From contig NZ_JAUKPO010000005.1 of NCBI RefSeq assembly GCF_030503435.1, positions 186,001 to 250,000 of the forward strand: a DNA stretch of 64,000 bases, read 5' to 3'. The notes under the pieces were generated by a model. The model saw nothing but the letters and a program-made list of their open reading frames with translations. It had not been told where the DNA came from and ran no database searches. This document shows positions 1-9,037 of this stretch, in pieces. The first letter of the stretch is position 1. Each line of letters starts with the position of its first letter. The DNA comes from Rhodocytophaga aerolata. GTDB lineage: Bacteria; Bacteroidota; Bacteroidia; Cytophagales; 172606-1. The position numbers and the translations under genes are program-made.

Positions 1-844
1 TGCCATCTTTACTTAGTTTGCCATCCAGGTCGGTAGTAGCCCGGTAAGTATCAAAACTACCCACGGTTAAGGTAGCGGCCCCTCTGGTAAGGCCGGTAGG
101 TTTTTTAGTTACAACATTATAAAAACCACTAGGCTCGCCATTGGCCATCATAAAACCTGCCGGGCCTTTTACAAACTCAATCCGCTCTACCATCGACATA
201 TCTTCTGCCAGAGGTCCCCAGCTGGACTGTACATTCATTCCGTTTCTGAAAGGAGCTATCCGCGACCCGCGCATATTCAACCGGGCATAGTTATCCCAGT
301 GTTCTAGTTTAGTTACCCCACTTACATTTCTGGAAACACCTTCCAACATATCGAATATCTGCTGGTCGGCGAGTACCTGTCCGGTAATTACCTGAATATT
401 TTGGGGTGTTTCCAGGATAGGTGTTTGCAAGCGGAGGCTTGGAGAGGGAGAATTGGCAATATAGGTATTAGCGGCTCCGCTAACAACAATTTCACTCAGT
501 TGCTGTGTACTCTCATTTAATTGCAATTCCAGCCGGGTGGTTTTTCCCCGCACGACTGTTACATTTTGTTTGGAAGCTGAATATCCTACCCCGCTGGCTA
601 CTAACGTATAGGTGCCCTCGGCAACATTCCGTATTTCAAATCTCCCTTGTTCATCGGTAGAATTTCCAAATGTGGTTCCTTGTAAGCCAACGTTAATGCC
701 CTCTAACGGCTGGTTTTCAGTATTCTGTATGGAGCCAGAAATTGTGCCCTGGCCAGATTGTGCTATTGTATAATAAGTGATGGTTTGAAAAAGAATCAGT
801 GCAAATAGCCTTAAGATTTTAGGTTTATTTAGATGTGCTTTCAT
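1..844 (-). CDS. TonB-dependent siderophore-type receptor, N-terminal part (cut by window edge)
   Basis: Outer-membrane receptor for TonB-driven uptake, probably of ferric siderophores. Reading leftward from the ATG at 842-844 gives a signal peptide ending near YTIAQS, then a carboxypeptidase-regulatory-like (CarboxypepD_reg) domain at about residues 30-115. A plug domain follows (ETPQNIQVITGQVL, the RLNMRGSR segment, VERIEFVKGPAGFMMANGEPSG). The plug wording matches the FhuE/FecA-like siderophore receptor family. About 281 residues are present; the rest of the plug and the beta-barrel lie outside the window. Two operator-like palindromes upstream (853-869 and 910-932) suggest metal-dependent repression. 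The substrate cannot be read from the sequence. Confidence 0.88.
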   Translation of the reverse strand, partial: MKAHLNKPKILRLFALILFQTITYYTIAQSGQGTISGSIQNTENQPLEGINVGLQGTTFGNSTDEQGRFEIRNVAEGTYTLVASGVGYSASKQNVTVVRGKTTRLELQLNESTQQLSEIVVSGAANTYIANSPSPSLRLQTPILETPQNIQVITGQVLADQQIFDMLEGVSRNVSGVTKLEHWDNYARLNMRGSRIAPFRNGMNVQSSWGPLAEDMSMVERIEFVKGPAGFMMANGEPSGFYNVVTKKPTGLTRGAATLTVGSFDTYRATTDLDGKLSKDG

Positions 845-852
845 TATAGTTA

Positions 853-869
853 TTTAGATTAATTCTAAA
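853..869. promoter_or_regulatory. Metal-repressor-like operator, proximal copy
   Basis: TTTAGA-N5-TCTAAA lies just upstream of the TonB receptor ATG. It has the spacing and symmetry of DtxR/IdeR-type boxes (TTAGG-type half-sites) and is repeated 60 bp further upstream. The assignment to an iron or manganese repressor is inferred from the downstream gene. Confidence 0.5.
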
Positions 870-909
870 GAAGCACAAATATTAAAATAATTGCTTGGTG
901 GCACAAGTA

Positions 910-932
910 TTATTTAGAATATTTCTAAATAA
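910..932. promoter_or_regulatory. Metal-repressor-like operator, distal copy
   Basis: Perfect 10-bp arms (910-919 and 923-932) around a 3-base centre contain the same TTTAGA-N5-TCTAAA core (913-929) as the proximal copy. The two centres are 60 bp apart. On the minus strand a possible Bacteroidota promoter lies between the two boxes (a TTG about 20 bases upstream of AATATTTG), so occupancy of both could block transcription. Confidence 0.5.
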
Positions 933-1115
933 TTTTTATTGTAGTCTATCTCAGTCGGGTAAAAATGAAGTTAATACATAGAAAAGATGCGTTACACCTG
1001 TAGAGGGAAACTATGTAATAGAATGTGTAGAATACGCATCCAGCCTATTAAGCGATAAAAATAAATGAAAGTATATCTCCTGGTTAGTTAAGTAAACATG
1101 GAGGCAACTAATTAC

Positions 1116-1793
1116 TTAAGATCCTAGCCACCCTTTTGCTTTTGCTTCCTCATACCCTTTGGCGCGTAGGATAGAGGCCGGATTATCTAACTTTCCATAA
1201 CCCCACTCCTGATAACTGCTCCGGTCTCCATTATAATCAGTGTGAGAGTACTCCCTAACAATATCCAGTACGCCTAAGTCATAGGCTAATTTCCATGTTT
1301 GGGCTTTGGTCAAATACATTAGAGGCGTATGAATTCTAATATCTTTTTCCAGGGCTAAGGTCATGGTGGTTTGCAAAGAATCTACAAAAACGCGGCGGCA
1401 ATCCGGATACCCGGAATAGTCAGTCTGGCACATCCCTCCTACCAGGTCTGCTATGCCTTTGGTATAAGCATAACTCGCCGCTAAAGTTAAAAATACAGCA
1501 TTTCGGCCGGGAACAAACGAAGCAGGCAAATGGCTATTCATTTCATGAGCTGCCGATACATCTTTATCATGTTCCGTTAAAGCAGAGCCTTGCAGCATCC
1601 CACTTATATCCATAATATGGAAGGGCACTTGCGCCATACTGGCAATGAGCTGGGCTTGCTGTAACTCTACTTCATGTTTTTGTCCATACCGGAAGCCTAA
1701 TGCTGCTACTTGGGAAAATTGTTTTTTTGCCCAATACAAACACGTGGTAGAATCTTGTCCTCCAGAAAATAATACTAAAGCAGATGTGCTCAT
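1116..1793 (-). CDS. queC: 7-cyano-7-deazaguanine synthase-like protein lacking the zinc cysteines
   Basis: QueC converts 7-carboxy-7-deazaguanine to preQ0 with ATP and ammonia in queuosine biosynthesis. The ATP-pyrophosphatase loop SGGQDSTT, FVPGRN, SGYPDCR and the HTPLM segment are all present. I chose the ATG at 1791-1793 (MSTSALVLFSGGQ) because the longer frame adds a non-family extension. Oddity: the usual C-terminal zinc site (TCYNG...CGxCxAC-LR) reads HTDYNG...YGKLDNPASILRAKG, so all four cysteines are replaced (D, K, N, S at the aligned positions). The frame is otherwise intact, 226 aa, normal length. No queD, queE or queF is seen nearby. It may be a functional subgroup with a zinc-free fold or a diverged paralogue. 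Confidence 0.82.
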   Translation of the reverse strand: MSTSALVLFSGGQDSTTCLYWAKKQFSQVAALGFRYGQKHEVELQQAQLIASMAQVPFHIMDISGMLQGSALTEHDKDVSAAHEMNSHLPASFVPGRNAVFLTLAASYAYTKGIADLVGGMCQTDYSGYPDCRRVFVDSLQTTMTLALEKDIRIHTPLMYLTKAQTWKLAYDLGVLDIVREYSHTDYNGDRSSYQEWGYGKLDNPASILRAKGYEEAKAKGWLGS

Positions 1794-1871
1794 ACGACGA
1801 ATATTTTGACAAAGTAAAAGTAAGGATTCACCCAAATGTTTAATCGAACCTTGTAATAATAAATACCGCCT

Positions 1872-2732
1872 CTATGGTAAAGCAACCCACTCAAGTATAG
1901 CCGGCCCCCAGTAAAACTTAGTAAAGAAGTACGTCCCAATCAGTAAAAAGGTAGTCATGAACAAGAGCAGAAAGGCAGAGAAGAAGTTAAGGAAAGGAGA
2001 AGCTTTGTATTGTTTTGCCCGGATAAATACCTCCACTACTAACAAATTAGGAATATAAAAGAAAAAAGCCATTACCCTGTCAAAAGGCCCGGTAAATTGT
2101 GGAGTATGCCCCATATTATGCGTTAAAAAATACCAGAATCCGTAATCCATCCGGTAGAGCCAGGAACCAATAGCTAAGGCATAAAGCCGCAATGCCCATG
2201 CCCGGTGTTTTTCCATACGTCCGGCAGCCGCATGCCGGTAGGTTTCAACAGCGGATACGAGCATAAGTAGGCCATAGAGCGAAAATCCAATATCCATTAC
2301 GGTGCCACCAATGGTCCCTTTAGCCACAATAAACACCAAGCCCCCGGCGGCAGTTAGCAGCGATGCCACCACATACATACGGCCAATCCACCGGTGAATG
2401 GCAGGAAAGCGGTTTCGTAGGCTGCCTATCAATTGAATGCTACCTAGTAGTAAGATTATACCCCCAGCAGCAAAATGCAAACCAATACCTGTGGTAGCTG
2501 TGCCAGAGCCGGGAGCATATAAGCCAGGTAAAACAGTATTCCACTTATCCAGATTCTCGCCATACAGGGCAGCTGCATAAAAAGCAAGAATATACAGGCC
2601 AAACAAGCCTGCACTGATCCAGACGGTGCTGACTAATATAATTCCTGACAAATGAATAGCAGCAGCACTCCACTTCTTCAATGGCTGTTTGGTAGCCGGG
2701 AAATTACGCTGCTCAAGCGTTAATTTTGACAT
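1872..2732 (-). CDS. DUF2306 family integral membrane protein
   Basis: 286 aa with about six to seven hydrophobic segments (near residues 25-55, 80-105, 115-140, 145-165, 180-200, 225-240, 250-275). The central GRMYVVASLL and MEKHRAWALRLYALAIGSW segments, with a conserved His-Arg, are typical of DUF2306, a Bacteroidota/Proteobacteria family of unknown function. The C-terminal half adds two further membrane passes. It lies 78 bp upstream of queC on the same strand, so co-transcription is possible but there is no functional link. No catalytic motif is recognised. Confidence 0.7.
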   Translation of the reverse strand: MSKLTLEQRNFPATKQPLKKWSAAAIHLSGIILVSTVWISAGLFGLYILAFYAAALYGENLDKWNTVLPGLYAPGSGTATTGIGLHFAAGGIILLLGSIQLIGSLRNRFPAIHRWIGRMYVVASLLTAAGGLVFIVAKGTIGGTVMDIGFSLYGLLMLVSAVETYRHAAAGRMEKHRAWALRLYALAIGSWLYRMDYGFWYFLTHNMGHTPQFTGPFDRVMAFFFYIPNLLVVEVFIRAKQYKASPFLNFFSAFLLLFMTTFLLIGTYFFTKFYWGPAILEWVALP

Positions 2733-2970
2733 AGTTTAGCTAATAATAGATGGGCAACCAGACCTGTATATTGACTAAGGCAAAGCCGGTGTTCTGAAGA
2801 AAAGACCAATATAAGCCTTGTTTTGTCGGATGTCATATTTCTATAGATTCTTCCACAAGCGTATTGCCCAACAGGAACTATATTGCTTCCTGCTTTACCT
2901 CAACACTTCAATATATAGGTTTAGTATCTTATTTTTTACCATACCGGTTGTATAAAAACCGGCCTATTGT

Positions 2971-5817
2971 ATGCTCAACACTAACGTAATGTATAATCTG
3001 CCGTCGTTTGCTTCCTATGTAGCGAGTATACACCTGGCAGACATTAGTACCAACTTTACAAAAGTACTAAAAGAAAAACAGCTTTATTTATCAGAAACAG
3101 ATAAATTGCTACCCGAGGATATTTTTAATAAGAGGTGTCTGATTAATCTGCAAAAACTCCTGAAGGGGTTAGCAACTCCAAAACCTTCCAAAGCCCTGGA
3201 AGAATATTTTTACCTGTGGTACCCCCACCTGCCAGATAATTGCTGCAACTATTTACTTATTACCGATACAATTTTATCATTTTTTCATATCCATCAGCAA
3301 CTGCTGCTGCAATATCTTCCATACTATACATCTGATGTTAGCCAGGCAGTAAACATAGCCGGTGACATCGGGAAACTATTCGCCAACGTTGAGCGGAAAG
3401 TTTTACACACGCACCTGCAACAGCAGCAAGATGTGCTGGTGAAGAGTCAGCACCTGCTTAGCGAAGCCCAGGAGATAGCACAGGTAGGGAGCTGGGAGTG
3501 GGATTTGGCAAGCGATCAAATCCTGTTTTCTGAGCAGATGCTTCATATTTTCGGGCTTAAACCGGATCAATCAATCCTGACTCCACAACTGTACTTGCAA
3601 CTACTTCACCCTGGGGATGTACAAAAAGCCTTTGAGATTTTTCACGAATGTATCAACACCGGACAATCCTTTGCTTTCGAACACCGGATCATCGATGCTG
3701 AAAAACAAAGCCGGTGGGTTCTCTGCAAAGGGAAAATCATACGAAATACAAAAGGCCATGTAGAACGCCTGGTTGGGGCTTCAGTGGATATATCGGAACA
3801 AAAACAAGCCCAGAAACAATTGCTGGAAACAAACCAGGAATTAGCCCACACCGCACAGTTGCTACGGGATTTAAATAATAAACTTGAGCAGCGGGTTGCT
3901 GAGCGCTCAGCCGAATTACTTGTTGCAATTGAAAAAATCAGGCAGTTGCTTAAACGCGAGCAAATCGCCCATCTGGAAACAGACCTTCACCGCAAACAGG
4001 TGGAAAACCTTTTTATGCAAGCACCAGTTGCCCTCGGTATATTTAATGGGCCTCATCATATTATCGTACTAGCTAATCAGGCATTATGCAATATTTGGGG
4101 CCGCAGCCAGGATGAGGTAGTTGGTAAGCCCTTATTTGAAGCCCTACCTGAGTTAAAAGGGCAAGTTTATGAGAATTTGCTGGAAACCGTATTTACCTCT
4201 GGCGAACTGTATGTGGGGAATGAAGTGCCGGGTTCAATTACCAGGAACGGTAAACGGGTAGATGGTTTCCTGAACTTTGTGTACCAGCCGGTAAAAAATG
4301 CAGAGGGAGAAATTACTAGCATCATCACGGTAGCCAATGAAGTAACCGAGCAAGTAATTTACCGGAAAAAGACAGAAGAAAGTGAATCACGGGTTTTACG
4401 TATTCTGGACAGTATGCCTGAAATAGCCTGGACGGCCAACACAGACGGGAAAAACACGTTTCTGAACAAAAAATGGTTTGAATTTACCGGCTATTATTCA
4501 ACCAAACTTTTTCATGAACTATCTCCCATTATTGTACATGAAGCAGACACTGACCGTGCAAAAAAACTATGGGAACACTCAGTAGCTACGGGCGAAGCTT
4601 TTCAGGCAGAATATCGCCTGAAGCGGCGAGACGGAGAATACCGCTGGGTATTGGTACGGGCACTGGCACTTAGAAATGAAGCCGGTGCTATTACCGAATG
4701 GGTAGGCACCGCTACGGATATACACGAACAGAAGCAGATACAGGATTTTCTATATACGGTGCTGGAAGCTATTCCACATCTGGCCTGGACCTCACTTCCC
4801 AACGAATCTTCGGTAAACTATTATAACAAGCGGTGGTATCAGTATACGGCTTTAACGCCGGAAGAAAGTATAGGGGGAGGCTGGAAAAACATAGTACATC
4901 CTGATGATTTTGCCCTTACCGTAGAGCGTATTACGGCGGGACGCAAAGCCGGCCAACCCTGGGAAGTAGAGAACCGATACCGGAGAGCAGCCGATGGTAT
5001 GTACCGCTGGCACCTGAGCCGGGCTGTACCCATTAAAGATGCTAGCGGAAATATTTCGTTGTGGGTAGGTACAGCCACCGACATACACGATCAGAAAAAT
5101 ACACAATATGCCCTGGAGCATACCTTGGATGAACTCAATGAAAAGAATTTTGAACTGGATCAGTTTGTGTATAAAACTTCGCACGATCTGCGGGCTCCCC
5201 TTTCTACTATTTTGGGCTTAGTTACCATCCTAAAGCAGGAAAAAGAAGAGTGTGTAAAGAATCAATATATAGATTTGATTGAAAGCAGGGTAAACAAACT
5301 CGATAAGTTTATTAAATCCATGCTTGATTATTCCCGCAATACCCGCACTGGGGTTAGCTGTGAGCAAGTAGATTTAGAAGCTTTAGCCAAAGAATGTGTG
5401 CACGAACTGGAATACATGAAACATTTCAGCCGGGTACAGATCATCTTAGATATCAGGCAAAAACAGTTATATACAGATCTCTTCCGGCTAAAAATCATTT
5501 TTTCGAATCTGATCTCCAATGCTATTAAATATCAGGATTTTGCAAAGGAACAAAGCAGGCTTACGATAGAGATCAGCACTTCGGCACAATCCTGCATCAT
5601 ACGCTTTACTGATAATGGCATTGGCATTGAACAAGCCTATCAGGACAGAATATTTAATATGTTTTTCAGAGCCTCTGAAAATTCAGAAGGTTCCGGACTG
5701 GGATTGTATATTATAAAACAAGGGTTGGCAGCGTTGAATGGAACAATCTCATTCAGTAGCGAAATAGGTGTAGGGACTGAGTTTGTGATAACCTTACCAT
5801 TGGTAAACCCAGTGTAA
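2971..5817 (+). CDS. Multi-PAS hybrid-free sensor histidine kinase
   Basis: 948-aa cytoplasmic sensor kinase with no transmembrane segment or receiver domain. Domain order: an unassigned N-terminal region (1-155), PAS (about 165-275), coiled coil (285-340), three more PAS domains (about 345-460, 475-590, 595-710; the last two end WVGTATDIHEQ/WVGTATDIHDQ), HisKA with His738 in KTSHDLRAPL, then HATPase_c (FSNLISNAIKYQ, DNGIGI, GSGLGLYIIKQG). The signal is unknown. No response regulator is adjacent. The convergent kinase at 5853-7841 has closely similar PAS and kinase segments and is probably a paralogue. The stops are 36 bp apart with no obvious hairpin between them. Confidence 0.9.
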   Translation: MLNTNVMYNLPSFASYVASIHLADISTNFTKVLKEKQLYLSETDKLLPEDIFNKRCLINLQKLLKGLATPKPSKALEEYFYLWYPHLPDNCCNYLLITDTILSFFHIHQQLLLQYLPYYTSDVSQAVNIAGDIGKLFANVERKVLHTHLQQQQDVLVKSQHLLSEAQEIAQVGSWEWDLASDQILFSEQMLHIFGLKPDQSILTPQLYLQLLHPGDVQKAFEIFHECINTGQSFAFEHRIIDAEKQSRWVLCKGKIIRNTKGHVERLVGASVDISEQKQAQKQLLETNQELAHTAQLLRDLNNKLEQRVAERSAELLVAIEKIRQLLKREQIAHLETDLHRKQVENLFMQAPVALGIFNGPHHIIVLANQALCNIWGRSQDEVVGKPLFEALPELKGQVYENLLETVFTSGELYVGNEVPGSITRNGKRVDGFLNFVYQPVKNAEGEITSIITVANEVTEQVIYRKKTEESESRVLRILDSMPEIAWTANTDGKNTFLNKKWFEFTGYYSTKLFHELSPIIVHEADTDRAKKLWEHSVATGEAFQAEYRLKRRDGEYRWVLVRALALRNEAGAITEWVGTATDIHEQKQIQDFLYTVLEAIPHLAWTSLPNESSVNYYNKRWYQYTALTPEESIGGGWKNIVHPDDFALTVERITAGRKAGQPWEVENRYRRAADGMYRWHLSRAVPIKDASGNISLWVGTATDIHDQKNTQYALEHTLDELNEKNFELDQFVYKTSHDLRAPLSTILGLVTILKQEKEECVKNQYIDLIESRVNKLDKFIKSMLDYSRNTRTGVSCEQVDLEALAKECVHELEYMKHFSRVQIILDIRQKQLYTDLFRLKIIFSNLISNAIKYQDFAKEQSRLTIEISTSAQSCIIRFTDNGIGIEQAYQDRIFNMFFRASENSEGSGLGLYIIKQGLAALNGTISFSSEIGVGTEFVITLPLVNPV

Positions 5818-5852
5818 GCAAACAGGTAACTGTTGGCAGTAGCTATTGTCAA

Positions 5853-7841
5853 TCAGGAAACGTGCGTAGCCAGGCGTTTAATATACACCTTGAACGTAGA
5901 GCCTGCACCTACCTGGCTCTCAACCTCAATTTTTCCGCCGGCATTGTCGAGTATTTTTTTCACAATATAAAGGCCTAAACCACTTCCCTCTACATGTGTA
6001 TGTAAGCGTTGGAACATGCCAAATAGTTTGGAATTATTTTTTAGGCTTATTCCCAATCCATTATCCTGGAAGCTGAGCAAAGAATAATTTTCCTCCGGGG
6101 TGCAGCTGATTTTTATGGCAAGCTTTCTTTCCTGAGCTCTGTATTTTAGGGCATTACTCAGCAGGTTATAGAAAATACTTTTTACGTTTTTTCTGGAGAA
6201 CATAATCTCTTCACATGCTTCCACATCAAGTACTATCTCTGCGTTTGCCTCTTCAATCTGCTCTTTCAGATTCAGATATACATCCTGATATACTTCCGTC
6301 AGATTCACCGGTTCTTTCTCATGAGTTATTTCCCGCTGAAGCTTCACAATATCTGAAAGATCATGAATAGTAGCTCTGAAACGGGTAACAGAGGAGTGAA
6401 TCATTCTTATTAGCTCTGAAACGGCATGGTCTTTTACTCCTTTTTTTTCCAGATTTTTCTCCAGCACACGAATCAGCCCATCAATGTTAGCAATAGGAGC
6501 TTTTAAATCATGTGACGCTGTATAAATGAAATTATCCAGATCTGCATTTACTTGCCGCAGCGACTCATTAGCTGAGGCTAACTCCTCATTGTTGGCCAGA
6601 ACCTCCTCATTTGCGGCAGATAATTCCTCGTTACTGGCGGCCAGTTGTTCGTTTAGCTTTTGCAACTCTTGCTGGGCTAGCCGTAAATCGTGTATATCGG
6701 TGGTAGTGCCTACCCAGAAAGTGATATCTCCCTTTTCATCTGTCAGGGGTAAAGCCCGGCTTAGCATCCAGCGGTACATACCATCCTGCCCTCTTCTGAT
6801 GCGGTGCTCCACCTCAAAAGGAACTCCCTGCTGCAGGCTGGCAGACCATATACCTAACGTAGCTTGCAGATCGTCTGTATGCAGAAACGCCTTCAGGCTA
6901 AATCCGGCCCTATCTTGCGAATAGCTGTTAGTATAGGCATACCATTGCTGGTTTAAATAGGTATTTTCTCCTTTTCCATTAGCCGTCCAGGCGATTTGTG
7001 GCAGACTTTCCAGAATCAGTTCTACTTTCCGGGCACTTTCCTCTATGGCTTTTTTAGATAATATCTGATGGCTTACATCAGAGAGTAATACGGTTTTGTA
7101 TGTCAGTGCATGGCCTCTTTTGAGCGAAGCCAGAGTAATTTCCACGTATTGCGAGGCATCATTGCTTTCTTTTTCAAGAACCAGCTTACTGGTGGCAGCC
7201 TCTGCATTGGTTACAAAGCTTTTTATTTGCTGTTTGTTTTTTTCCGGAAATAGTTCTTCCAGCCGTAAGCCTAACACTTCTCGTTCTGTTTTAGCGATCA
7301 ACTGAGCAGCATAGGGGTTAAATGCCTGAATAGTGCCACTTTCATTGAGCAGAATAATGCCAACAGGCGCTTCTTCAAAAACTTTATCAATGTATTGTTG
7401 CTTTAAGCGGTCGAAACTTTGTGGCACTGGAAATGTGAGGGAACCAACCAAGGATTTCATTTTTTTATAACTCCGGCGTTGTTCTGTTCTGGCCATCTGA
7501 TTCTCAAGTACCAAAGCCATTCCTTGCCTGCCTTCATTAGAAATACTATGAATGGTAGAGCCGCTAATGGGAGTAAACTGCAAGGCTTGTTTAATTTTCC
7601 GGTGGTTCACCGGATCGCTAATCAGCAGGATTGAAACAGCATTGTCTTTACTATAAATAACCTGCGCCAGTTGAATAGGGTTGCTGACCCTTTCTCCAAT
7701 AATGACTATTCCGGCCTTATCTAGCAGAAAGCTGGGTGAAGATAACTCCTGCTCAGACACTTGCCTGATACTAGTTGCTCCTCCCCCAGGCTGAATATAG
7801 TGTAACGTTTCGTCCAGTAAACCGCTGTATAGTATTTCCAT
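5853..7841 (-). CDS. PAS-domain sensor histidine kinase
   Basis: 662 aa, no membrane segments. The N-terminal ~130 residues are unassigned (they could be a degenerate receiver-like fold). Then PAS (about 150-265, EEAPVGIILLNESG), PAS (275-390, ending FWVGTTTDIHD), a Glu/Asn-rich coiled coil (395-435, repeats of NEEL/ANEE), HisKA with His444 in TASHDLKAPI, and HATPase_c (FYNLLSNALKYR, DNGLGI, GSGLGLYIVKKIL). It starts 16 bp after the acyl-CoA dehydrogenase-like gene and is probably translated from the same message. Its second PAS domain closely resembles the last PAS of the neighbouring convergent kinase. Confidence 0.9.
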   Translation of the reverse strand: MEILYSGLLDETLHYIQPGGGATSIRQVSEQELSSPSFLLDKAGIVIIGERVSNPIQLAQVIYSKDNAVSILLISDPVNHRKIKQALQFTPISGSTIHSISNEGRQGMALVLENQMARTEQRRSYKKMKSLVGSLTFPVPQSFDRLKQQYIDKVFEEAPVGIILLNESGTIQAFNPYAAQLIAKTEREVLGLRLEELFPEKNKQQIKSFVTNAEAATSKLVLEKESNDASQYVEITLASLKRGHALTYKTVLLSDVSHQILSKKAIEESARKVELILESLPQIAWTANGKGENTYLNQQWYAYTNSYSQDRAGFSLKAFLHTDDLQATLGIWSASLQQGVPFEVEHRIRRGQDGMYRWMLSRALPLTDEKGDITFWVGTTTDIHDLRLAQQELQKLNEQLAASNEELSAANEEVLANNEELASANESLRQVNADLDNFIYTASHDLKAPIANIDGLIRVLEKNLEKKGVKDHAVSELIRMIHSSVTRFRATIHDLSDIVKLQREITHEKEPVNLTEVYQDVYLNLKEQIEEANAEIVLDVEACEEIMFSRKNVKSIFYNLLSNALKYRAQERKLAIKISCTPEENYSLLSFQDNGLGISLKNNSKLFGMFQRLHTHVEGSGLGLYIVKKILDNAGGKIEVESQVGAGSTFKVYIKRLATHVS

Positions 7842-7857
7842 GCAAGCCGAACTAGCG

Positions 7858-9012
7858 TTAATCGTTTAACAGAGGTTGTTCCAGAACAGCTCTTCCAACC
7901 CAGGTATATAATAAATCAGTTGTAGGCGACATCACATGGGCAGCCCGGGCATCGCGTAGCAACACATCAAACCTGGAGTTTTCCCGGTAACCGATCCCTC
8001 CGGCAAGCGTCATGGCTTCATTTACTACGTCTACGGCACAGTGGGCCACTTCTGCTTTAGCGGAAAGAATGGCTAACAGTGCCGTTTCTTCGCCTTTATC
8101 CCCTTCGGCTGCTGCATGGTAGACAAGTTGCCGGGTACGTTCTAACTTTGCCCAAATCATCCCCAGGCGGTGCTGCAACAAAGGGATCTGATTTAAAGAA
8201 AGGCCATTATGCGAATAGCTTCGCTGCATCAGATGTTTTTTTGCTTCATCAAACGCAGCTTGTGCAATACCTAAATACGTACCAGCCATAGAGGTTAAGA
8301 AATAAGGAGCTACTACATGGAAGATATACCACAATTGGTCGCCCATCTCCCCCAGAAGATAAGAGGTAGAAACAGCTATATTATTTAGGGTAACACTCCG
8401 GGAAGAGTTCCCACGCATGCCAATACCTTCCCAGGCAGGGCCCCACTCTAAGCCCTGTGCGTTTTTTTCCAGCACCACACATGAAAACTGATGCATAGCT
8501 GCATCCGGATCTACACCGGCCGTTGTTACAACATACGAATCGGCATACCCTCCGCTAGTGACAAAGGTTTTCTTCCCTTTTACTAAAAAACGGTCTTCGG
8601 AAACAGGCAAAAGTTGAGTCTGCGGATAATAAAAGTGTGCCCCGGTTCCCGGTTCACTCAACGCTAAGGTAGTAATATGTTCACCAGCCGCAATAGGTTC
8701 CAGAAACTGTTTTTGCTGAGCTTTCGTAGGTTTGGCAGCAATAACCGCTGAGCCTACGCAGTGCATGCCAAAGCACAAAGCCGTAGAGGCCGATACCTGG
8801 CCAATAATCTCACAGGCTTTAGCTAATCCACTCAGCCCATGGCCTAATCCGCCAAACTGTGCAGGCACTACTAACCCCGCGAGCCCTTCCTGCTGCAGGT
8901 TTTGTATACTATGTTGTGGCCATTTTGCTTGTTTATCTACTTCAGCTGCTTCCCCACGGATGGTATCTTCGGTAACATGCTTAATCTTTATGAGGCTTTC
9001 TTCTAAACGCAT
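7858..9012 (-). CDS. Acyl-CoA dehydrogenase-like flavoprotein
   Basis: 384 aa with the ACAD fold: N-terminal helices (GLAGLVVPAQFGGLG), the FAD-binding middle segment (TLALSEPGTGAHF, KTFVTSGGYAD), a C-terminal helical domain and AGGIGYRENSRFDVLLRDARAAHVM. Classical dehydrogenases have a catalytic glutamate in a YEGT/S segment just after RDAR; here the position reads MSPTTD, so that base is absent. Relatives with this ending are often flavin monooxygenase-like or of unknown activity, so alpha,beta-dehydrogenation of an acyl-CoA should not be assumed. It is first gene of a probable two-gene unit with the histidine kinase 16 bp downstream. Confidence 0.8.
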   Translation of the reverse strand: MRLEESLIKIKHVTEDTIRGEAAEVDKQAKWPQHSIQNLQQEGLAGLVVPAQFGGLGHGLSGLAKACEIIGQVSASTALCFGMHCVGSAVIAAKPTKAQQKQFLEPIAAGEHITTLALSEPGTGAHFYYPQTQLLPVSEDRFLVKGKKTFVTSGGYADSYVVTTAGVDPDAAMHQFSCVVLEKNAQGLEWGPAWEGIGMRGNSSRSVTLNNIAVSTSYLLGEMGDQLWYIFHVVAPYFLTSMAGTYLGIAQAAFDEAKKHLMQRSYSHNGLSLNQIPLLQHRLGMIWAKLERTRQLVYHAAAEGDKGEETALLAILSAKAEVAHCAVDVVNEAMTLAGGIGYRENSRFDVLLRDARAAHVMSPTTDLLYTWVGRAVLEQPLLND

Positions 9013-9037
9013 AGGTTCTTTAACGGAACAACTTTAG

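Noticed and set aside
2944-2962. Small hairpin CCGGTT-N7-AACCGG upstream of the first kinase
   Set aside because: Six-bp stem only, no repeat elsewhere, and no clear relation to a promoter.
3642-5184. Several open frames on the strand opposite the first histidine kinase
   Set aside because: They are shadows of the kinase reading frame, with proline/serine-rich composition and no domain.
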